Below are positions 1 to 5,421 of a stretch of 14,734 bases of DNA, in pieces (position 1 is the first letter of the stretch; each line of letters begins with the position of its first letter). Position numbers and translations under genes: made by a program. Source of the DNA: an uncultured Eubacteriales bacterium (lineage in GTDB: Bacteria; Bacillota; Clostridia; Monoglobales; Monoglobaceae); assembly GCA_900552305.1 (NCBI GenBank), contig URZD01000031.1, positions 1-14,734 of the forward strand, given 5' to 3'. The notes below the pieces were generated by a model. The model ran no database searches. It was not told where the DNA came from and worked only from the letters and a program-made list of their open reading frames with translations.

Positions 1-283
1 CCCCCGCCATAATCTCGTTCTCCATTTTCATAGCCTCGAGAATCATAAGTACCTGACCCTTTTTAACCGCGTCGCCAACCTTTACGTTTACGGAAAGGAT
101 GTTTCCCGGCATCGGGCTTGTTATCTTTTCGCCTTCGCCGGCTTTAGCCGGAGCCGCCGCGGGAGCTGCCGCCGGTCCTGCTGCCGGTGCTGCTGCCTTC
201 GATGCCGCAGCCTCTGTCTCGCTCATCAGCTCTATCTCAATCTCATACGCTGTTCCGTTTACATTTACTTTATACTTTTTCAT
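1..283 (-). CDS. Biotin carboxyl carrier subunit of a Na+-translocating decarboxylase (3' end outside window)
   Basis: The protein starts MKKYKVNVNGTAYEIEIE, runs through an Ala/Pro-rich flexible linker (about residues 33-57), and enters a biotinyl domain with the motif EAMKMENEIM. The biotin-accepting lysine is residue 86, codon at 26-28. This is the swinging-arm subunit that carries carboxybiotin between the carboxyltransferase and the membrane decarboxylase of the oxaloacetate/methylmalonyl-CoA/glutaconyl-CoA decarboxylase family; the substrate cannot be told from this piece. The ATG at 283 is preceded by AAGGTAAGGG with about 7 bases spacing. It follows the gamma-subunit gene on the same strand, and the membrane beta subunit would be expected next, beyond base 1. 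The reading frame is open at the window edge, so only about 94 codons are visible. Confidence 0.9.
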   Translation of the reverse strand, partial: MKKYKVNVNGTAYEIEIELMSETEAAASKAAAPAAGPAAAPAAAPAKAGEGEKITSPMPGNILSVNVKVGDAVKKGQVLMILEAMKMENEIMAG

Positions 284-402
284 TGTAAAACCCTTACCTT
301 TCTTTCAAGTTTCCTGAATTTTTCTGCGCCGTCTGCACTGTTAAAGACACATTTCCGTATGCCGCACTGCGGTTTACCGGCTGTGCCGTATCCGAAAATC
401 AT
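280..402 (-). CDS. Possible small ORF (40 aa) between the gamma and biotin-carrier genes
   Basis: An ATG at 402 opens 40 codons (MIFGYGTAGKPQCGIRKC...KVRVLQ) whose TGA overlaps the ATG of the biotin-carrier gene as ATGA, the arrangement usual for translationally coupled genes. The peptide is basic with two cysteines and matches no family I recognise. There is no good ribosome-binding site in front of it (only ACGGCAG), and the same frame stays open further upstream into the 3' end of the gamma gene, so the start is uncertain. It may be chance in a 168-base gap. I list it because the gap is long for an operon and the overlap is exact. Confidence 0.2.
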   Translation of the reverse strand: MIFGYGTAGKPQCGIRKCVFNSADGAEKFRKLERKVRVLQ

Positions 403-451
403 CTGCCGTACCGTCGGCGTTTTTTGGGGATTGTGTTCAATTCCCGCGTTC

Positions 452-739
452 TTAAACCCTTTTAAATGACAACACTCTGATGTTTGTCACGTCCGTGCCA
501 AGCTCCTCGGCAATCGCCGCGCATACGCCGGCAACCACCTTGCGCTTTTCCTCTGCGGGCAGCTCGGTTTCCGCTGCTGCCGCAGCCGTGCCTGCGCCGG
601 AATCGGATGAGTTTTCACCCTTCTCCATTCTCGTGACACAAAAGCTTATGAACATACATATAAATACTATACATATAAGACCTATGAAAACTATTCCCAT
701 GCCCATTATGCAGACAAAACCGTTTGATAATTCCGTCAT
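452..739 (-). CDS. OadG-family gamma subunit of a sodium-pump decarboxylase
   Basis: This 95-residue protein has one N-terminal membrane helix (about residues 8-36), then a short charged and Ala-rich linker, then a C-terminal region with GTDVTNIRVLSFKRV. That plan is typical of OadG/MmdD-type gamma subunits, which anchor and assemble the decarboxylase complex in the membrane. An in-frame TTG at 760 gives a longer product, but the AAAGGAGG ribosome site would then fall inside the coding region. The ATG at 739 lies 10 bases after that site and gives the usual N-terminus (MTELSNGF). It is the first gene of the visible operon and is followed by the biotin carrier. The carboxyltransferase alpha subunit is not in the window. 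Assignment rests on architecture, size and neighbour. Confidence 0.8.
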   Translation of the reverse strand: MTELSNGFVCIMGMGIVFIGLICIVFICMFISFCVTRMEKGENSSDSGAGTAAAAAETELPAEEKRKVVAGVCAAIAEELGTDVTNIRVLSFKRV

Positions 740-785
740 AATGAATACGCCTCCTTTCAAACAAGTTCAAATCTAACCCAGTATA

Positions 786-814
786 ATAGTACCACTTGTT
801 CCAAATAACTTCAA
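786..814 (-). promoter_or_regulatory. Putative sigma-A promoter of the decarboxylase operon
   Basis: On the minus strand, TTGAAG (809-814) is separated by 17 bases from TACTAT (786-791). A TG one base before the -10 box makes it an extended -10 promoter. The predicted start near 779 leaves about 40 bases before the gamma-subunit ATG. Confidence 0.5.
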
Positions 815-837
815 GAACGGCTTTCCCTTTTTTGTGA

Positions 838-880
838 TTTCTTAGCACTTTTTATTATCTTATTAACATTTTCTTAGCAC
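838..880 (-). repeat. Pair of 11-bp direct repeats upstream of the decarboxylase promoter
   Basis: On the minus strand GTGCTAAGAAA occurs at 870-880 and again at 838-848, exactly 32 bases apart. The nearer copy ends 24 bases upstream of the -35 box. Same-face spacing of about three helical turns fits a dimeric activator or repressor site, but no regulator is identified and the copies could be chance in an AT-rich spacer. Confidence 0.35.
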
Positions 881-887
881 AATTCTT

Positions 888-927
888 AAAAGCTAAGACC
901 CTTCGGTGGTCATCCGTTCGGGTCTTA
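888..927 (-). terminator. Putative intrinsic terminator after metY
   Basis: An 8-bp perfect stem (TAAGACCC at 894-901 against GGGTCTTA at 920-927) with an 18-base loop lies 44 bases downstream of the metY stop. On the minus strand it is followed by GCTTTT. The U-run is short, so strength is uncertain. Confidence 0.5.
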
Positions 928-971
928 TCTGTACTAAATTTTCCTTTGCACTGCGGAAAAGCCTTACCATA

Positions 972-2237
972 TCAGAGCTTTTCAAGCGCCTGTTTTATAT
1001 CGCCGAGTATATCGTCTATATGCTCTATACCGACCGACATTCTTATAAGGTCGGGAGTGATTCCCGCCTCGACAAGTTGTTCATCGTTCATCTGTCTGTG
1101 CGTTGTTGACGCGGGATGCAGAACGCTTGTCCGAGCATCGGCAACGTGTACGACTATCGCCGCCATTTTCAGCGAGTCCATAAACTTTACCGCGGCGGGC
1201 TTTCCGCCCTTTATTCCGAACGAGATAACTCCGCTTGTTCCGCGCGGCAGGTATTTGTCCGCAAGAGCCTTGTACGGACTGTCAGAAAGTCCCGGATAAT
1301 TCACCCACGAAATTTTGTCATTTTTTTCAAGGAACTCCGCCACCTTCAGCGCGTTTTCGCTGTGGCGCTCAACTCTCAGCGCAAGCGTTTCCAGTCCTAC
1401 GTTAAGAAGGAACGCCGACATGGGTGACATTGCCGAGCCGAGGTCGCGCATAAGCTGAACTCTCGCCTTTGTTATATATGCCGCACTGCCGAAATCGCGC
1501 GTATATACAACTCCGTGATAGCTTTCGTCAGGCTCGGTAAGCTCCGGGAATTTTTCCGAGGTCCAGTCAAATTTACCGCTGTCAACAATCGCGCCGCCGA
1601 GTACCATCGCGTGACCGTCCATATATTTGGTTGTCGAATGAATGACGATGTCCGCGCCGAATTCAAACGGGCGGCAGAGTATCGGCGTTGCAAATGTGTT
1701 GTCAATAATTAAAGGAACATTATTCTCATGAGCAATTTTTGCAAACTTTTCTATATCCAGAACAGTAAGCGCGGGGTTTGCGATTGTTTCGCCGAAAACC
1801 GCCTTAGTTTCGGGTCTGAACGCCGCGCGGATTTCCGCCTCGTCCGCGTCAGGAGCCACGAATGTAAAGCTGATGCCGAATTTTTTGAGCGTAACCTCAA
1901 ACAGATTAAACGTGCCGCCGTAAATTGTACTTGAGCTTACAACGTGGTCGCCCGCCTTGCAGATATTCATGATTGCAATAAGCGACGCCGCTTGTCCGGA
2001 TGACGTTAGCATTGCCCCTGCGCCGCCTTCCAGCTCTGCGATTTTCTGTTCCACACAGGCAACCGTCGGATTGCTTATTCTTGTGTACATATGCCCCTCG
2101 GCTTTAAGGTCAAAGAGCTTTCCCAAATGTTCGCTTGAATCGTATTTATATGTAGTGCTTTGATAAATCGGCAGCACGCGAGGCTCACCGTTCCCCGGCG
2201 TGTATCCCGACTGAATACATTTTGTTTCCGTTTTCAT
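972..2237 (-). CDS. metY: O-acetylhomoserine sulfhydrylase (O-acetylhomoserine aminocarboxypropyltransferase)
   Basis: The 421-residue protein belongs to the Cys/Met-metabolism PLP enzymes and has the usual length and start (MKTETKCIQSGYTPGNGEPR). Motifs include YTRISNPT (51-58, phosphate binding), the SSGQAA region near 79-84, DNTFATP (179-185), and HSTTKYMDGH with the Schiff-base lysine at K204. Family members make homocysteine from O-acetylhomoserine and sulfide in direct methionine synthesis; related cystathionine synthases and lyases lack the longer middle insertion seen here (about 224-260). The ATG at 2237 is preceded by AAAGGAGG at good spacing. It has its own promoter and terminator, so it is probably monocistronic. 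The roughly 30-base leader leaves no room for an S-box or T-box riboswitch. Confidence 0.93.
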   Translation of the reverse strand: MKTETKCIQSGYTPGNGEPRVLPIYQSTTYKYDSSEHLGKLFDLKAEGHMYTRISNPTVACVEQKIAELEGGAGAMLTSSGQAASLIAIMNICKAGDHVVSSSTIYGGTFNLFEVTLKKFGISFTFVAPDADEAEIRAAFRPETKAVFGETIANPALTVLDIEKFAKIAHENNVPLIIDNTFATPILCRPFEFGADIVIHSTTKYMDGHAMVLGGAIVDSGKFDWTSEKFPELTEPDESYHGVVYTRDFGSAAYITKARVQLMRDLGSAMSPMSAFLLNVGLETLALRVERHSENALKVAEFLEKNDKISWVNYPGLSDSPYKALADKYLPRGTSGVISFGIKGGKPAAVKFMDSLKMAAIVVHVADARTSVLHPASTTHRQMNDEQLVEAGITPDLIRMSVGIEHIDDILGDIKQALEKL

Positions 2238-2273
2238 AATTTTTCCTCCTTTTTGTACCTATTTCTACAATTT

Positions 2274-2302
2274 ATATTACTATTTTTGCTTAAAAATGTC
2301 AA
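2274..2302 (-). promoter_or_regulatory. Sigma-A promoter of metY
   Basis: On the minus strand, a perfect -35 box TTGACA (2297-2302) is followed by a 17-base spacer and a -10 box TAATAT (2274-2279). The predicted start near 2267 leaves a leader of about 30 bases. Confidence 0.8.
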
Positions 2303-2344
2303 GAAAAACTATAGAAATACCGCGTCTTTTGTGTTATACTATGG

Positions 2345-2803
2345 TTAGTTTCCGTCAGCGGCGGTTTTAAGGATATTTTCCGTTTCGTTCAGTCCGTGCA
2401 TAAAACCGTTCGGTGCAGTAGAGGATATATCCCCGGCAATTATGCGGTTTTCGTACACGAAAATGTTTGCTATGACCTCCACGCTTGCGGAACGCTTATG
2501 ATTTATAACCCGATACGAATATCTTGACACGTTTTTCCCCTTGAACGGCGACATATCGTACCCCGACTCGGTCTGCACCGCGTTGTAGGTTTCGTACACC
2601 GTGTCAAACCGTTCCGGCAGGGTGAGATGCGCTATCTCGACCGGCGAGTCCTCTACCTCCCAGCCGATTCCTTCAAGGTATTCGACTATCATTTTATTTG
2701 TTGAATTATCTATGCTGAAAAGCGTAAATATAACCAGCATAATCGCCGCTGCAAAGCCGAGCGCCGCAAGTACAAAACGGTATTTTTTAAGAAGCAGAAT
2801 CAT
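2345..2803 (-). CDS. DUF4830 family membrane-anchored protein
   Basis: This 152-residue protein of unknown function has one N-terminal membrane helix (about residues 9-30) and an extracytoplasmic domain. The domain has features I associate with DUF4830: GIGWEV (46-51), LPERFDTVYETYNAVQ (62-77), GKNVSRYSYRV (89-99) and FVYENRIIAGDISS with GFMHGL (115-138). The family is common in Clostridia and often carries a signal anchor like this one. No catalytic residues are evident. The ATG at 2803 follows GGGAGG by about 8 bases. It is divergent from rsuA with a 95-base shared upstream region, and metY downstream has its own promoter. Family assignment is from memory of the motif pattern. Confidence 0.7.
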   Translation of the reverse strand: MILLLKKYRFVLAALGFAAAIMLVIFTLFSIDNSTNKMIVEYLEGIGWEVEDSPVEIAHLTLPERFDTVYETYNAVQTESGYDMSPFKGKNVSRYSYRVINHKRSASVEVIANIFVYENRIIAGDISSTAPNGFMHGLNETENILKTAADGN

Positions 2804-2898
2804 GAAAGATACCTCCCTACGTTAATATATGCCTGTGCGGCACAAATTATGAGGCAACAGCAGCGGTTAAAAGCATTTTATCAAAGGAGGACGGCTCC

Positions 2899-3639
2899 AT
2901 GCGTCTTGATAAGTACCTTTCAAAAACAGGCTTCGGCACACGCTCCGAGGTTAAAAAGCTCATTCGCGGCGGCAGCGTCACGGTAAACGGCATTGCCGCG
3001 TCAAAGCCCGACCTTCACATAGACGAGCTGTCCGACCGTGTATGCATCGGCGGCAATGAGGTAAAATACCGGAAATTTATTTACCTTATGCTCAACAAGC
3101 CGCAGGGCTGCGTTTCGGCAACCTTTGACAGACACTTTCCCACGGTTATTGACCTTGTGCCGGAGGAATATCTGCATTTTGAGCCGTTCCCGGTAGGCAG
3201 ACTTGACATTGACACAGAGGGACTTCTGATTCTGACAAATGACGGCGCGCTCAGCCACCGCCTGCTGTCGCCGAAAAGCCATGTTCCCAAAACCTATTAT
3301 GCCGAGCTTGACCGACCCGCGGACGAAAATGACATCGAGCGTTTTCGGCGCGGGATAGCTCTTGACGACTTCACCGCAATGCCCGCGGAGCTGAGTTTGC
3401 TTGACGAGGGCGGAACAAAAACCGAGGTTGTTATCCGCGAGGGCAAGTTTCACCAGGTAAAACGTATGTTTGAGGTCTGCGGCAAAAACGTGACATATCT
3501 TAAACGGATAAAAATGAATAACCTTCCGCTTGATGACGGCTTGCGACTCGGCGAAATTCGCGAGCTTATGCCGCGGGAGCTTGAAATGCTAACATCAACC
3601 AATCCGAATATAATGAAAGGCGCTGATGAAAATGATTAA
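2899..3639 (+). CDS. rsuA: RsuA-type pseudouridine synthase
   Basis: The 246-residue protein has an N-terminal S4 RNA-binding domain (MRLDKYLSKTGFGTRSEVKKLI, to about residue 48) and an RsuA/RluB-type catalytic domain. The catalytic motif GRLDIDTEGLLILTNDG spans 100-116 with D103 as the expected nucleophilic aspartate, followed by SHRLLSPKSHVPKTYYAE, and EGKFHQVKRMF at 181-191. The closeness to RsuA points to 16S rRNA U516, but RluB/E/F paralogues cannot be excluded. AAAGGAGG lies 8 bases before the ATG. The last 14 bases overlap the next gene, so the pair is probably translated from one message. Confidence 0.88.
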   Translation: MRLDKYLSKTGFGTRSEVKKLIRGGSVTVNGIAASKPDLHIDELSDRVCIGGNEVKYRKFIYLMLNKPQGCVSATFDRHFPTVIDLVPEEYLHFEPFPVGRLDIDTEGLLILTNDGALSHRLLSPKSHVPKTYYAELDRPADENDIERFRRGIALDDFTAMPAELSLLDEGGTKTEVVIREGKFHQVKRMFEVCGKNVTYLKRIKMNNLPLDDGLRLGEIRELMPRELEMLTSTNPNIMKGADEND

Positions 3640-4510
3640 AAGCTATATACCGCGGGTTGCCGCAGTAAACGATTTGTCCGGCTTCGGAAAGGTATCGCTT
3701 ACCGAGGCAATACCGATTATGTCCGCTATGGGAGTTGAGGTCTGTCCTCTGCCCACCTCGGTGCTTTCAACGCACACCTACAAATTCACCGATTATACCT
3801 TTCTTGACATGACCGAGGAGATGCGCCGTATAATTGCGCACTGGCAGTCGCTCGGACTGCATTTTGACGCGGTATACAGCGGATATATGGGCAGTGCGGA
3901 GCAAATCGGAATCATTTCCGAATATATATCGTTTCTTAAAAAGAACGGCGAGTGTACTCCCCTTACGGTAATCGACCCCGTACTTGGTGATAACGTGCTT
4001 TCCGATGCTGAAACGGTTTACTATGACCGCATGAGCGGACTTATCGGCGCAATGCGCAAATATGTCGCACTCGCTGATGTAATAACACCCAATCTTACCG
4101 AGGCTTGTCTGCTTTTAGACGAGGACTACCCGCACGAAAGCATATCGGAGGACAGACTGACCTCAATGCTGAAACGGCTGTCCGCGCTCGGTCCCGAAAG
4201 GGTTGCTGTGACAAGCGTTATGGCGGATAAAAACAAAATGGTTGTCGGCGTATATGACAAAACCCTCGACCGGGTCAGTCTTATCGACTGCGGATATGTT
4301 GACCGACCGTTTCACGGGACGGGAGATATATTTGCAAGCGTACTCACAGGCGCGCTTGTAAAGGGAAAGGATATGATTTCCGCATCAAATATTGCCGTCG
4401 ATTTTATCAAATGCGCCATAGCCGAAACACTCAAACATCCCGAAATTCCGATTGAACACGGTGTTCTTTTTGAAAATATTCTTTCGGATTTTTTCGCAAA
4501 AAATAAATAG
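3626..4510 (+). CDS. pdxK: Pyridoxamine/pyridoxal kinase (ribokinase fold)
   Basis: This 294-residue PfkB/ribokinase-fold protein has the PdxK/PdxY-type start VAAVNDLSGFGKVSL (11-25), DPVLGD (117-122), ITPNLTEA (153-160) and the anion-hole/catalytic motif HGTGDIFAS (230-238) with the likely base D234. It would phosphorylate pyridoxal or pyridoxamine to salvage vitamin B6. Two ATGs compete for the start: 3626 and 3632. AAAGG lies 5 bases before the first and 11 before the second, so either is possible; the longer form is given. It overlaps the rsuA stop and ends directly in a strong terminator. ThiD-like hydroxymethylpyrimidine kinase is the main alternative, but the NDLSGFGK start favours the pyridoxamine kinase branch. 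Confidence 0.85.
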   Translation: MKMIKSYIPRVAAVNDLSGFGKVSLTEAIPIMSAMGVEVCPLPTSVLSTHTYKFTDYTFLDMTEEMRRIIAHWQSLGLHFDAVYSGYMGSAEQIGIISEYISFLKKNGECTPLTVIDPVLGDNVLSDAETVYYDRMSGLIGAMRKYVALADVITPNLTEACLLLDEDYPHESISEDRLTSMLKRLSALGPERVAVTSVMADKNKMVVGVYDKTLDRVSLIDCGYVDRPFHGTGDIFASVLTGALVKGKDMISASNIAVDFIKCAIAETLKHPEIPIEHGVLFENILSDFFAKNK

Positions 4511-4545
4511 TAATAAAGGTGCAACAATCATCGCACCTTTATTAC
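4510..4545. terminator. Bidirectional terminator between convergent genes
   Basis: A perfect 13-bp stem (GTAATAAAGGTGC at 4510-4522 against its complement at 4533-4545) with a 10-base loop starts at the last base of the kinase stop codon. Its right arm encodes the last residues (VIKVR) of the convergent minus-strand gene. U-runs are interrupted on both sides, so the hairpin may also act as a 3' stabiliser. Confidence 0.6.
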
Positions 4546-4908
4546 CGCCAAATGTATAAATCTACATACAGGCATTATAACCACGCACAGCAAATACCAA
4601 AGCGCGGTATATTCAAGGCATATCTGCCCCATAAAATTATACGGCCGTCCCGAATAGTCCCATACCGCCATTCCCGCCACGATATTAAATATAAACCCGA
4701 AAATCAGTTCTATCGCCGTTACGGCAACACAGCCTGCGGCAGCTGCCGCAAATATATTCAAATGCCGCAGTCTTACCGCGATGTAATATATTGCGGTAAG
4801 ACACAATCCCCCCGCAAATGCCATTGTAATATGTGTGTATCCCCTCCAGATAACTTCAAGAATCGGATAGGCAACCATTCCGAACGTAAACACACAAATC
4901 CATTCCAT
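4528..4908 (-). CDS. Small polytopic membrane protein, PF06541-like (putative ABC-transporter type IV/CmpB family)
   Basis: The 126-residue protein is almost all membrane helix, with about four segments (roughly 3-20, 29-45, 52-80 and 99-120). Conserved-looking motifs are EVIWRGYTHITM (18-29) with GG at 33-34, and WDYSGRPYNFMGQICLEY (83-100). These recall the PF06541 family, annotated as putative ABC transporter permeases although no ATPase is near here. The function is unknown. The ATG at 4908 has a weak AAAGGAT ribosome site upstream. The last codons and stop lie inside the terminator hairpin shared with the kinase gene. A TATAAT-like box sits upstream (4953-4958, minus strand) but I see no matching -35 box. 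Confidence 0.6.
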   Translation of the reverse strand: MEWICVFTFGMVAYPILEVIWRGYTHITMAFAGGLCLTAIYYIAVRLRHLNIFAAAAAGCVAVTAIELIFGFIFNIVAGMAVWDYSGRPYNFMGQICLEYTALWYLLCVVIMPVCRFIHLAVIKVR

Positions 4909-4992
4909 TTTCCGCTCATCATCCTTTTAATACTGCGATTTTTAAACCGAATATTATATATTATTGGAAAATGGCGGATTTTTATGCAAAGA

Positions 4993-5027
4993 AAAAAGAA
5001 CTGTTAAACAATTTCACAGTTCTTTTT
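4993..5027. terminator. Hairpin with T-runs on both strands, intrinsic terminator-like
   Basis: A 12-bp perfect stem (AAAAAGAACTGT at 4993-5004 against ACAGTTCTTTTT at 5016-5027) has an 11-base loop. It sits between the serS side and the start of the small membrane-protein gene. On the minus strand it could stop read-through from serS and the repeat element; the plus strand has no gene that needs it. Confidence 0.55.
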
Positions 5028-5058
5028 CTACTTGGGGAATAGGAAAAAAAGATTCAGA

Positions 5059-5282
5059 ATGGACAAACTGAACTCGAAGGCGTTCGTCGTAACTCGCGTT
5101 ATCTCCTCTGATTTTCTTCACAGACAAAAATCAATCGGCATTACGCGGTTACTCCTCTTTCGCCAAAAGTCGAGACTTTTGGCGAATAAGGCGAAACAGG
5201 TCTTTAAAGCGATGCTGATTTTACTAAATCAGTTGAGCGTATTCAGACTTGTTTCGCCGCCCGAGAGGTTCAGTTTGTTCAT
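5059..5282 (+). ncRNA. Candidate multibranched structured RNA inside the repeat element
   Basis: The 224 bases close on themselves through a 15-bp stem (5059-5073 with 5268-5282). Three arms follow: 5089-5099 with 5143-5152 (10 bp, one bulged base) capped by 5109-5115 with 5127-5133; a 13-bp hairpin with a GA tip, 5159-5171 with 5174-5186; and 5190-5203 with 5245-5258 (14 bp) capped by CTGATTT/AAATCAG at 5215-5232. The two non-Watson-Crick pairs (5062/5279 and 5199/5249) are G-U in a plus-strand transcript but C-A in the other, hinting at plus-strand RNA. I know no family it matches, and it may only be DNA structure of a mobile repeat. Confidence 0.35.
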
Positions 5283-5304
5283 AGCAAAAAGGCATAAATT
5301 TAAG

Positions 5305-5331
5305 AAAAATCTAATATTATGAGATTTTTTT
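5305..5331. terminator. AT-rich terminator-like hairpin within the element
   Basis: An 8-bp stem, AAAAATCT (5305-5312) with AGATTTTT (5322-5329), is followed by further T on the plus strand and flanked by A/T on the other. It lies 22 bases beyond the structured RNA candidate and could end its plus-strand transcript, or end serS on the minus strand. Confidence 0.4.
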
Positions 5332-5421
5332 ACCTACAGTTTAAAAATTATATTGATATAAAATCAACAATGTTATGTCTTAATCATCTTTTTGCGGTCT
5401 GGACTTTTTTTACATTCCCCA

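Larger units (their letters stand above)
5033..5421. mobile_element. MITE-like non-coding element with imperfect terminal inverted repeats
   Basis: The left end TGGGGAATAGGAAAAAAAG (from 5033) and the right end, read on the minus strand from 5421 as TGGGGAATGTAAAAAAAG, are near-identical over about 25 bases, with one gap and three mismatches and both continuing into CAGA. Inside lie further nested inverted repeats: 5059-5073 with 5268-5282, and 5284-5291 with 5388-5395. There is no transposase and no credible coding sequence; the only long reading frame begins at a TTG and runs through perfect hairpins. No clear target duplication is seen (CT flanks both ends, which may be chance). The right end abuts the serS stop codon. 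I infer a MITE-like or other mobile repeat; copy number is unknown. Confidence 0.45.

Noticed and set aside
99..317. 72-codon plus-strand frame with an Ala/Gly-rich product
   Set aside because: It is the complement of the biotin carrier's Ala/Pro linker. The minus strand carries the recognisable biotinyl motif.
404..426. Plus-strand GCCG/CGGC hairpin followed by TTTTTT between the gamma and carrier genes
   Set aside because: The stem is only about 4 bp and no plus-strand gene precedes it. On the operon's own strand there is no U-run after the stem.
2238..2273. S-box, T-box or other riboswitch ahead of metY
   Set aside because: The promoter lies so close that the leader is only about 30 bases, too short for a known methionine-related riboswitch.
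3001..3453. 150-codon minus-strand frame inside rsuA
   Set aside because: Long antisense frame in a gene whose plus strand has full RsuA motifs and a strong ribosome site; no recognisable domain.
4519..5007. 162-codon plus-strand frame opposite the small membrane-protein gene
   Set aside because: It starts inside the terminator hairpin and crosses the next hairpin. Its composition is irregular, while the minus strand gives a coherent membrane protein with family-like motifs.
5032..5322. 96-codon plus-strand reading frame through the repeat element
   Set aside because: It opens at a TTG without a ribosome site, and its codons are the arms of near-perfect hairpins. The structure explains the sequence better than a protein does.
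5033..5421. CRISPR array or phage attachment site in the 512-base gap
   Set aside because: The repeats are inverted and nested, not regularly spaced direct repeats. No tRNA gene, integrase or core duplication is visible.
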